Below, piece by piece: positions 24,596-33,400 of a stretch of 64,000 bases of DNA (within the stretch, counting starts at the first letter, position 1; each line of letters opens with the position of its first letter). Origin of the DNA: Thermoplasmata archaeon UBA61 (GTDB lineage Archaea; Thermoplasmatota; Thermoplasmata; Lutacidiplasmatales; UBA184); NCBI GenBank assembly GCA_002503985.1, contig DASW01000002.1, forward strand, positions 124,001 to 188,000, in the 5' to 3' direction. A program made the position numbers and the translations under genes. Under the pieces are notes generated by a model that worked only from the letters and a program-made list of their open reading frames with translations, was not told the origin of the DNA and did no database searches.

Positions 24596-27500
24596 ATGCC
24601 GAAGAGCATCTTGCGCGTAGCGATGGTCGTGGCGATCGTGGTCGTTGTGGTCATAGCGTTCCCTACCGCTTTTTCCCGGGGACCCGTGGCCAACCCCGTT
24701 CCCGCGACCGTAGCCGAGCCGACTGCGGCGTCCACCTCCCACGGCGCGGCCCCGTCCGCCGCCCCCGCCACGAGCCCCACGGCTTCGTTGCCCCGGGCCC
24801 AGGCCCTTCTCCAAGCGTTGCGCGCGGACGGGGTCCCCGCGCGGGACATACACCTCCCGAACATCGCGGCCGAAGGGTCCCATCCGGCCACTGGACAGGT
24901 AGGACTCCTGTACGACCAAGCTCCCGCGCCGATGGGGCTCTCCGACATCGGGCTTGAGAACGTCTCGGGGAAAATCGTTCCGTACATCCTCGATACGACG
25001 AGCGCGGAAGGGACGATCAATTTCACGAGCGCCCAGTCGATGTACGTGGACGGCGACGGACCCGACATGTACGGCGTTCAGATGAACTCGGTCCTCACCA
25101 ACGTGACCCTATTCGGAAACTCGACGTACCAGTTCTGGGCGCAGAACTTCGTGAGCTACACGTCCAGCTCGGGCGAGCTTTCCTTCGGGGACAACGTCTG
25201 GAACTTCTCCAGCCTTTCCGGCCTGATCTCGCAGAACGCGTACTACCAGAACGGCCCGAACGGCACGCTGGTCGCGCCGTACTTCTACTATGCCGTCGGT
25301 CCGACGTTCACCGTGCAGTATCCCTTCACGGTCTCCTTCTTCCTCAACTCTACGACCATCGCCGACCGCCCGGCACTGTTCTTCAACTACTCCGTCGCGA
25401 GCTCCACCGTCAACACCGCCGGGTCGTTCGACTATGTGGTGTTCAACTCCTCGGCCGGGACCCCTTCGGCCCCCGCACCGACCGCCCACTTCCAGGTGAA
25501 CGGCGAGGCGTACGACCCGATCGGGGAGGTCAACGACATCGAGCTGGTCGTGGTCGGCAACGATGACGGCGACACCACGACGTTCTTCCAGATGAACGCG
25601 ACGCTATCGATCCTGTACTGGAACGACACGACCGCCGCCTACGCGCCGATCCCCTCCGCGTATGGCGTGGGGACCGAAACCGGCGAGACGAGCGACGGGG
25701 TGATGACCTACTACACGGAACCGGGCGGCGTCGTCCAGCCGGTGGCCCACATGATCCTCGGCCCCTCGCTCCTGAACGGGCTCTGGAACGTCTCTCCCGC
25801 GTCGTCCGGAGTTCGGCTATTCCAAGAGACTCAGACCCCGGCGAACGCGTTCCTCTTCATCACCAATGGAGCGGCCTTCGACCAGTCCGCCGCCCAGTGG
25901 GTGCCCACGATCCCGTTCGGGTCGGAGACCACCTCGAACTTCGGGATCCCGAACGACGGTAACGCCTACTTCTTCGAGTGGCTGTTGAGCGACTACCGCC
26001 CGGCGGGGGTGCTGGAGAACACCGCCGCCAACTCGACCACTACGTTCACGGAGACGATGGTCCACGCTAACGGGGCCGGCCTCTACACTCCGCTCATCGC
26101 GTGGGGAAATGGGGAGCTGGCCTCGATCTCTCGCTTCGGTGCGGGAACGAACGTTTCTCCCTATCAGATCGAGAGCAATCAACGCGGGTCGCTCTACCCC
26201 GTCTTCAGCCAATGGAACGACTGGACGTTCCCGGTGTTCCCGGGTCTCCTCCTGGTCAACACCACGGCTTGGGTCACGGTGACGCCTCCGACGTTCCAGA
26301 TCAACTACCCGGTCGGGTTCGCCCAAACCTCCTTTGTCCCGGGTCTTCCGAACTCGAACGACCTCCAGCTTGAGTTCGCCTACGTGTCCAATGTGACGCT
26401 GACGAACGCGCAATCCATCAGCGGTTGGCTCGCAGCGACCGTCCCGAACGTCTACCCCATGGGGGCTGCCATCTTCTGGAACTCCTCCGGGAACGTCATC
26501 GCGGGGAACACGTTCTACGACCAGGGCTCCTCGCTCGCCCTCTACGGGGGGACGAACAACACCATCTGGGGGAACACGTTCCTGAACGCCTCGGTGGCCA
26601 CGGGCGACCTGTCCTCGATCTTCCAGCAACCCTGGAACGTGACCGGGATCTTCGAGGCGGAATCGGGCGACCTGATCTACAACAACTATTTCGGCGTCAT
26701 CACTCCGGCGTTCACGCCCACGTTCGACGCGCTCCTCTGCCAGATCGAGTGCGAGAGCGCGTCCTACACGGACACTTGGAATGTGAACCTTGAGCCCGCC
26801 AACGCCACCGCGACCGCGCTCGATTCGACCCTCACGGGCAGCATCATCGGGACCTGGTACCAGGGCGGGAACTACTGGGCGAACTACGGGACCCAGGCGA
26901 ACCCGTACGGGGTCCTTCCGTACAACGACTCCGGGTTCATCACGAATTACGGTGACTACGTTCCGCTCGTCCCGTACACGCTCTTCTCGGTGACGTTCAC
27001 CGAGAGCGGACTCGCGGCCGGCACAGCCTGGAACGTGAGCGCCCTCGGGGTCATGACATCGAGCGCGAGCACGACCCTCGTGCTCTGGGCCCCGAACGGC
27101 ACGTACAACTTCACCCTGCCCTCTCCGGCCGGTTTCCAGGGGCCGGAGAACGGTTCCTTCACCGTGCAGAACGCGAGCGTATCGGTCTCGGTCTCCTTCG
27201 TCCCGGTCGAACCGGTGACGTTCTGGGAATCCGGCCTCGTTCCCGGCTGGACCTGGTCGGTATCGGTGACGGAGCCCGTGAACGAGAGCACCGTGAGCGG
27301 GACCTCGAGCGCTTCCTCCATGGTCCTCCCACTCCCTGGGGGGTCGGAGCCTGTCAACTACTCGGGCATCGCCTCGGCGTTCGAGTTCCCGAGCGTGAAC
27401 TGGTCGGCGAACGTTAGTACGGCCGGAGTGACCGTTCTCATCCCCTTCGCGCTGCCCGAAGGGACCCTGGTTGCCCAGGTGACACCGGCCGGCGCGAACC

Positions 27501-27883
27501 TGACCGTGGACGGTCAAGTGATCGCTATCGCAGCGAACGGGTCCGCGTCGATCAATTTGACCCCGGGTATCCACGCGATCGAGGTAACGGACGCCGGGTA
27601 CATTCCCTACTTCAACAATGTGAGCGTGACGAGCGCCCAAGTCACGCCGCTTTCGATCTCTCTCACCTCGATTCCGACGGCCGCGGGGATAAGCCCGCTC
27701 GTGTGGGCCGTGATCGGCCTCCTGGCGGCCCTCGTGGTCGTCTTCGCGCTGATCGCGCTCGCCTACCGTTCCCGCCGCCGTCGACCACCCCCGACACCGA
27801 TAGCGCCCGCCGAGACGAGCGCCCCGTCGCCGCCCGCCGGCGGGTCGACCGCGGGACCGCCCGGCGAGTGGTCGGAGAAGTAG
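24596..27883 (+). CDS. Membrane-anchored thermopsin-like protease (peptidase A5), copy 1
   Basis: A protein of 1095 residues. An N-terminal signal or anchor helix (residues 6-25) is followed by an Ala/Thr/Pro spacer, then the thermopsin region from about 70 (LPNIAAEG, GLENVSGKIVPYILDTT, YGVQMNSVLTNVTLFGNS, YQFWAQNFVSY), which defines family A5 acid proteases. A right-handed beta-helix-like stretch lies near 625-680 (NSSGNVIAGNTFYDQ, NNTIWGNTF). Two FTESGLAAGTAW-type repeats follow near 800 and 875, then a PEGA-like domain near 957-1018 and a C-terminal helix near 1032-1055 with a basic tail. Many N-x-S/T sequons suit an extracellular glycoprotein. It precedes a DppBC permease pair, suggesting extracellular protein digestion coupled to peptide uptake. 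Confidence 0.85.
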   Translation: MPKSILRVAMVVAIVVVVVIAFPTAFSRGPVANPVPATVAEPTAASTSHGAAPSAAPATSPTASLPRAQALLQALRADGVPARDIHLPNIAAEGSHPATGQVGLLYDQAPAPMGLSDIGLENVSGKIVPYILDTTSAEGTINFTSAQSMYVDGDGPDMYGVQMNSVLTNVTLFGNSTYQFWAQNFVSYTSSSGELSFGDNVWNFSSLSGLISQNAYYQNGPNGTLVAPYFYYAVGPTFTVQYPFTVSFFLNSTTIADRPALFFNYSVASSTVNTAGSFDYVVFNSSAGTPSAPAPTAHFQVNGEAYDPIGEVNDIELVVVGNDDGDTTTFFQMNATLSILYWNDTTAAYAPIPSAYGVGTETGETSDGVMTYYTEPGGVVQPVAHMILGPSLLNGLWNVSPASSGVRLFQETQTPANAFLFITNGAAFDQSAAQWVPTIPFGSETTSNFGIPNDGNAYFFEWLLSDYRPAGVLENTAANSTTTFTETMVHANGAGLYTPLIAWGNGELASISRFGAGTNVSPYQIESNQRGSLYPVFSQWNDWTFPVFPGLLLVNTTAWVTVTPPTFQINYPVGFAQTSFVPGLPNSNDLQLEFAYVSNVTLTNAQSISGWLAATVPNVYPMGAAIFWNSSGNVIAGNTFYDQGSSLALYGGTNNTIWGNTFLNASVATGDLSSIFQQPWNVTGIFEAESGDLIYNNYFGVITPAFTPTFDALLCQIECESASYTDTWNVNLEPANATATALDSTLTGSIIGTWYQGGNYWANYGTQANPYGVLPYNDSGFITNYGDYVPLVPYTLFSVTFTESGLAAGTAWNVSALGVMTSSASTTLVLWAPNGTYNFTLPSPAGFQGPENGSFTVQNASVSVSVSFVPVEPVTFWESGLVPGWTWSVSVTEPVNESTVSGTSSASSMVLPLPGGSEPVNYSGIASAFEFPSVNWSANVSTAGVTVLIPFALPEGTLVAQVTPAGANLTVDGQVIAIAANGSASINLTPGIHAIEVTDAGYIPYFNNVSVTSAQVTPLSISLTSIPTAAGISPLVWAVIGLLAALVVVFALIALAYRSRRRRPPPTPIAPAETSAPSPPAGGSTAGPPGEWSEK

Positions 27884-27913
27884 GGACGCTACGGTTCCTT
27901 CGCTCCGGAGGGG

Positions 27914-27920
27914 CATATTA
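27914..27920 (+). promoter_or_regulatory. TATA-like box of the first dppBC operon
   Basis: CATATTA is the only AT-rich core between the thermopsin stop and the permease start. It lies about 203 bases before GTG 28120, so the transcript would have a leader of roughly 175 bases. Confidence 0.45.
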
Positions 27921-27944
27921 ACCACCCCCGCCATCGGGCGGAAG

Positions 27945-28119
27945 ATGGCCGGGCCCTCGGGTGCCGGTCCCGGAACCTGCCCAGCCGGGCGGGGTGGACC
28001 GTGTGGTCCCGCTTCCCGACGCGGGCGTGAGCGTGCCCCGGCGCGCGGGGTAGGTCCGCGCCAACGTCGTCCGAGAGAGGCGCCTCGGGCACGGTGATGC
28101 CCGCGCGGAGGTTCGTCCC
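27945..28119 (+). promoter_or_regulatory. Long GC-rich leader of dppB copy 1
   Basis: About 175 bases between the expected transcription start and GTG 28120. The last roughly 35 bases align without gaps to the same position before dppB copy 2 (36345-36379) and include GCGGAGG, a Shine-Dalgarno-like site 8-9 bases from the GTG. The upstream part is rich in self-complementary G/C runs. No ORF with family resemblance is seen. Confidence 0.4.
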
Positions 28120-29253
28120 GTGACCACTCCGCCCGAGAAGCTCGCCCCCAGTCCCGAGTCCCCCACCGGGTCTCCTAGTTCCTCGGAGGGCCCCTCGCTT
28201 CCGGACTCCCACCGTCTCGTGCTCTCAAGCGTCGCCCGGTACGCTCTGCGGCGGGCGTTGCTGATCCCGGCGCAGCTCGTGTTCGTGCTCCTGATCCTCT
28301 ACATCGTCATCGACGTGCCGATCGCCCTCACGCAGACCCCACCGGAGAGCCTGGCCACCATCGACCGAGGCTTCTTCCAGATGCTGTTCAACATCTTCAC
28401 CGGGAACTGGGGCACCGCGGCCTACCTGAAGTATCAGCTGCCCTGGACCCAGCTCTTCGCGTACTACATTCCCCCCTCGATCCAACTGGCGGTGTTCGCG
28501 CTCCCGATCGCGGCCGTGCTGGCCTACCCCGTGAGCCTCCTCGCCGGCTGGAGCCGTCGGCCGGGCGTGGACGCACCCGCCCGGTTCGTGACCCTGACCG
28601 GCGCCCTGCTCCCGGTCTTCGTAGTGGGGACCCTGGTGCTGAACGCGCTCTTCTTCAGCTACCTCGACTACTTCCAGGACGTCCCATCTCAGGGGCTGCT
28701 ACCGGCCGATTTCTGGTTCTTCAATCACGGAGGCTACCCCTCCTGGATCCTCTACCAGTTCGCGACCACGCCGACGGGGTTCCCGCTGGTCGACGCGGTC
28801 ATCCATCAGGCATGGACGGTCGCGGCGATCTCGTTCACGAAGACGCTCATCCAAGCCTCGGTCGTCGCGGTCGCCTACGTGGCGATCTTCTTCCGGCACG
28901 CCCGCTCGATCGCGCGTTCGGTCCGGGAGGAGGTGTACATCGTCGGGGCCCGCTCCCGGGGGATCTCCGAGCGCACCCTCCTTTGGCGCCATGCCGCCCG
29001 GGCGGTGGCTCCTTCGTTCCTTCTCGTCTTCGCCCTAACGATCCCGGAGTACCTCGGCGTCCAATTCGCCGTTGAGGTGGCCTTCGTCGACCAGTCGGGG
29101 TTTGGGTACCTGATCTTCGCGTCCCTGACCACGGGCGAACTCTCCCCTGTGATCCCCTTGGTCTTCCTGATCGCGATCGTGGTCCTGGTCTGGGCCCTCA
29201 TCGTCGACCTCATCGCGCTCCGACTGGACCCTCGGGGGCTGGCAGGTCGATGA
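28120..29253 (+). CDS. Oligopeptide ABC transporter permease, DppB-like, copy 1
   Basis: A protein of 377 residues. A hydrophilic N-terminal tail (about 35 residues, Pro/Ser-rich) precedes the first membrane helix (LLIPAQLVFVLLILYIVIDV). The BPD-type transporter core ends with the EAA coupling loop YIVGARSRGISERTLLWRHA, which docks on the ATPase, and later helices (SPVIPLVFLIAIVVLVWALI). DppB-type permeases import di- and oligopeptides. Its GTG start is preceded by GCGGAGG. The gene overlaps dppC by four bases (ATGA). A central block of about 300 bases is almost identical to copy 2. Confidence 0.88.
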   Translation: MTTPPEKLAPSPESPTGSPSSSEGPSLPDSHRLVLSSVARYALRRALLIPAQLVFVLLILYIVIDVPIALTQTPPESLATIDRGFFQMLFNIFTGNWGTAAYLKYQLPWTQLFAYYIPPSIQLAVFALPIAAVLAYPVSLLAGWSRRPGVDAPARFVTLTGALLPVFVVGTLVLNALFFSYLDYFQDVPSQGLLPADFWFFNHGGYPSWILYQFATTPTGFPLVDAVIHQAWTVAAISFTKTLIQASVVAVAYVAIFFRHARSIARSVREEVYIVGARSRGISERTLLWRHAARAVAPSFLLVFALTIPEYLGVQFAVEVAFVDQSGFGYLIFASLTTGELSPVIPLVFLIAIVVLVWALIVDLIALRLDPRGLAGR

Positions 29254-30278
29254 AGGACGCTGTGGTCGTCCGCCCCGCGGACCTACCACTGGCTCCGCCG
29301 CGACCCCCTCTCCGGGAGCGGTGGGCCCGCCGTCCCCCCGGCCTCGGATTCCTGGTGGGCGCCGGGATGCTGGCCGTCTACGTAGTCGCCGCTCTCAGCG
29401 CCCTCGTCGTCTTTTGGAGCTCGCTCGACCAGCTCCCCAAAAAGGTGGCATGGGTCCCGCTGGAGAACCCCGTCGGGCCCTCCTCGGCTCACCCGTTCGG
29501 TGTGATGGCCGGGTTCGGTACGGACCTCTTCCGCGCGCTCTGGCAAGCCACGCCCTGGGATCTCGGGATCGTCCTGGGAATCCTGGCCATCGACGTGTTC
29601 CTAGGATTCTTCCTCGGAGCGACCGCCGGTCTCGACGAGGGCGGTCTCGTGGACGCGTTCGTCACGTTCGTGAGTGACTCGTTGGGAACGATCCCGACGT
29701 TCCTCCTGGCTGTCATCGTGTTCGCCGGACTCCTCGCCGAGGCGCCGAAGGCCGTCAGTCTTCCCGTCTTTGTCGTGATCTTCGGGATCATCCTGTGGCC
29801 CACGATGGCCCGCACCGTTCGGGAGCGGGCACGCATCATCGCGCACCAGCCGTACGTCGAAGCGGCGCGAGCCTCGGGTGCCTCCTTCCCGCACATTCTG
29901 CTCCGTCACGTGATGCCCAACGCGGTCGGCCCGGTGCTGGCCCAGGTACCGCTCGACGTAGCCCCGATCTTCTTTGTCCTCTCCGCCTTTCCCTGGTACT
30001 ACAACTGTCAGCTTCCCGGAGGACCTCCCCTTCCGCCCGGCAGTCCCCCGATTCCCTACCTAGTTCCCTCCCTCCCGGCGTTCTCACCGCTGCCTTCCAA
30101 TTCGTTCCCGGAGTGGGGGTATCTCCTCGGGTTCGGGACGTGCGAGGGATTCAGCTTCCCGGGGGGCTTCAACTACTGGTGGATGTACCTGTTCCCACTG
30201 CTCGCCATCGTGGGCCTGGGATTGGCGCTCGGACTGCTCTGTGACGGGATCGAGCGGTGGCGCCACTTTGACCGGTAG
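29250..30278 (+). CDS. Oligopeptide ABC transporter permease, DppC-like, copy 1
   Basis: A protein of 342 residues. The N-terminal cytoplasmic segment RERWARRPPGLGFLVG leads into helix 1, and the EAA loop is YVEAARASGASFPHILLRH. Between helices there is an outside loop of some 60 residues that is longer than usual, Pro-rich (PPLPPGSPPIPYL), with two cysteines in NCQLPGG and GTCEGFS, then NYWWMYLFPLLAIVGLGLAL as the final helix. It pairs with the DppB-like protein encoded by the overlapping gene upstream. No DppA, DppD or DppF gene is near. Confidence 0.88.
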   Translation: MKDAVVVRPADLPLAPPRPPLRERWARRPPGLGFLVGAGMLAVYVVAALSALVVFWSSLDQLPKKVAWVPLENPVGPSSAHPFGVMAGFGTDLFRALWQATPWDLGIVLGILAIDVFLGFFLGATAGLDEGGLVDAFVTFVSDSLGTIPTFLLAVIVFAGLLAEAPKAVSLPVFVVIFGIILWPTMARTVRERARIIAHQPYVEAARASGASFPHILLRHVMPNAVGPVLAQVPLDVAPIFFVLSAFPWYYNCQLPGGPPLPPGSPPIPYLVPSLPAFSPLPSNSFPEWGYLLGFGTCEGFSFPGGFNYWWMYLFPLLAIVGLGLALGLLCDGIERWRHFDR

Positions 30279-30391
30279 TCGGTCCGCGGAAGCGTGACCT
30301 GATCCCCGACGCGGGCGGACACGCCCCTACCGGTCGAACCCGGCCGACCCCGTCCGAACCGCACAAACGGCGTCGAGGGGCCATCCGTAGC

Positions 30392-30398
30392 CTTATCC
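30392..30398 (+). promoter_or_regulatory. TATA-like box of the second thermopsin gene
   Basis: CTTATCC is centred 29 bases before the ATG at 30424, supporting that start over the upstream in-frame TTG at 30409. Confidence 0.5.
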
Positions 30399-30423
30399 CC
30401 TAGCAATCTTGCCCCCATCCCGT

Positions 30424-33400
30424 ATGCCCGCCTCTCGACGAACCCTGGGTCTGGCCGTTCTGGTGACCGTTGTCCTCGTGGTTTCGTCGCTGGGACTTCT
30501 CAGTGTCGTGAGTGGAACCGGGGGCTCGCCCTCGGCGACACTCGCAGCTTCGACACTCACCACCCCATCGAAAACAGCCTCTGGCTCGGCACCCACTACT
30601 CTGGGCTCGGGAGCGACCGCGGCGTTGACCCATACCACCCCAACGAGCGGACTTTCCGCTCCACCCACCCCTCGCAACCAGCAGGTTTCACCGGGGGCGG
30701 ACGCGAACTCTTCCCTCGCCACTAAGATCCTGAGCTCTCTCGCGGCCAAGGGAGTCCCCCTGCGCGACATCCAACTTCCCTATCTGCTGGAAAGCCCGGA
30801 CCGGAGCCTGACTAACGGTCACGTCAATCTGTCGTACACGAGCAGTCCGGCACCGTACGGGATTGGCGACTTCGGCCTCAAGAACGTCTCCGGGGTCATC
30901 AACCCCTACCGACTCTCCACCTCGAGCGTCGAGGCGAACTTCTCCACGGATCACCTTTCGGGATACTCGCCCGACTTGAGTTCGCCCGATGAATGGGGCG
31001 TCCAGCTGAATGCGGTCCTCAACAACGTGACGCTCTTCGGCAGCACCGGTTATCAGTTCTGGACCCAGAACGTCTTCGAGTATTCCCCATCCCTTCAGGC
31101 GATTGTCTTCGTCAGCAACATCTGGAACTTCTCGAACAGTCAGGCCACACTTTCCTGCAATTTCCTCTACCAGACGAACGGAAACAATCACTGCCCCCAA
31201 TACTACTACGGCCAGACTGGATACATCCCGGCGACCGAGCCGTTCGTGGTCCAGCTCTACCTCAACTCGTCGTTGATCGACGGCCGTGACGCGGTCTACT
31301 TCAACTACTCGTTGACGTCGGGCCTCGGAACGTCGAGCGCGAACTACAACTACGCCATCTTCAACTCGACCATGCCGGGGGCGAACCCGGCGACGACCCC
31401 GAAGCCTGTCTACGTCGCGAACGGGTTCCAGTACAACCCTCTGGGCCTGCCTGACGACTTCGAGATCACCCTCGGAGGACCCGGGGGCGGCAGCAACTTC
31501 GACGTGCTCGAAAGCGCTTCGACGTACATGTCGTTACAGTACTGGAATTCCACCTTGGGGGAATACCTCACGGTGCCCACAGCGTTCAATGTCGGCGGAG
31601 AGACCGGCGAGACGTCCGTCGGCGTCAACGCGGCCTGGGCCCAATTCGGGACCGGAACCCCATTCCCAGCCAGTTGCGTAGAGTGCGTGTCGCTCTCGAA
31701 CGGGCCGTCGTTCCTATACGGGATGTGGGGAGTGGGAGGGGCCGGAGTCGGCGGCATAAGCCCTCGGTCAGAAACCGATTGGCCCTCCCAGTCCGCGGCC
31801 TTGGTCTATCTCAACCCGGTCAACGCGTTCCTGTTCATCGCGGAGGGATTCGTGTTCACAGGCTACGCCACCACGAACTACTCGCTGTTCCAGTGGGCGC
31901 CGGACCTGTCTCCCAACACCTATTTCCTGGACCTACCGATCGGAAACTACACCGCGTTCGGAACCCTCGCGGACTATAGCAGCTACTACTGGGAGTTCCC
32001 CATCACGGCGAATGTCGCGGCGAGCCAGACCATCACGGACTTCCCCGGTCCGTATGCCGACCCGACGGTCGGGGTCGACACTCCCCTCTGGGCGTTCAAC
32101 GCCACCGGAGTGGCTGCCATATCTTCGGGGACGGACGCCTACGGCAACGAGATCCTCGACAACAGCCAATATGCGCCGATAGGGCAGATTCCCGCGACCT
32201 CAGTGGACGCGAGCCTGGGCAACTACTTCTACGAACCTTGGTTCGGCCTCTACAACGACTTCGGGTTCCCGGTCTTCCCCGGGATCCTCCTTAGTGGCGT
32301 TAGTGGCGTCGATGTGGTCAACGCGCCGTCGTTCGATGTCGCAGCCCCTGGTGCCCCGAGCTCAGACCTGCAGATGGCCAACTACCTCGGCTGGCCGACG
32401 ACCAACGACCTGCAGATGTTCTTCTGGGGCGACGATAACGTCAACCTCGAGGGGTCCACGGTGGGCGGCTGGTTCCCGGCGACATCGGATTTCGGTCCCT
32501 CCCAGTCGTTCGCGAGCGTGGTCTTCTGGAACACGAGCGACTCGATGATCGCCAACAACACGTTCAACGTCGGTGGGATGGGGCTCTTCCTCTACGGAGG
32601 AATCAACAACGAGATTACCGGCAACACGTTCCTGACCGCAACGGCTCCGATCTCGGCGAACCCCTACGCCACGGCGGGGGCCGAATTCGGGTCGATTGGT
32701 CTCGTGGACGCGGACTTTGGCGACGCCGAGCTCTACGGAGCGGTGGCGTCCACGGACTGTCTCGGCGTCTTCGATGACTGCGACCTAGTCTACAACAACG
32801 CTTTCGACACGCTCGTCACCGCCATGAGCCCGACTTTCGACCCGTACACAGGGAACGCTCCCAACCAGTATCCGTACGATTTCAGCCAGGCGTGGAACGT
32901 CCAGTACACGCCGGGAGTCACCAACATCGTTGGCGGGAACTACCTCGGCGGGAACTACTACTGGGACTACGGCTACGCGGAGAACCCGTATGGGATCCTT
33001 CCGGACATTGAGGAGAACTGGTTGCCCTACGAGAACTACCAGTCGTCGGCCCCGGTCTTCATTTGCGGTATCGATTGTTATGGCGGCGACTACTATCCCC
33101 TCGTGAACGTCCCGCTCTACCAGATCACCTTCAAGGAGCAGGGCCTGCCCTCGGGAGCGTACTGGTCCGTGGACCTGTACGTACCGGCCCCCTACTACTT
33201 CCTAGGGGACGACGCCTACAACTGGTCGTACGCTCCGGGCGAAACGAACTTGACGGAGTCCGCCGGCACGTGGTACTACTACCCTTACACCGACGACCGG
33301 TACTTTGCCGCGACCCCCTCGTACGGCACCGTCACCGTGAACCAGACCACTGGCAACGTGGTCGTAACGGTCAAGTTCGTCTCGGCCTACGTGCTGACGG

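Larger units (their letters stand above)
28085..30278 (+). repeat. Duplicated dppBC unit, copy 1 (copy 2 at 36345-38583)
   Basis: The end of the leader, dppB and dppC are repeated 8.3 kb downstream in the same orientation. Identity is patchy: the block 28490-28790 differs from 36780-37080 at few positions, including synonymous sites, while the 5' part of dppB and much of dppC have diverged at many third positions. Confidence 0.8.

Noticed and set aside
25817..27934. A 705-codon minus-strand frame under the first thermopsin
   Set aside because: Antisense of a repetitive Asn/Thr/Ser-rich gene yields long open frames by composition; no motif is seen.
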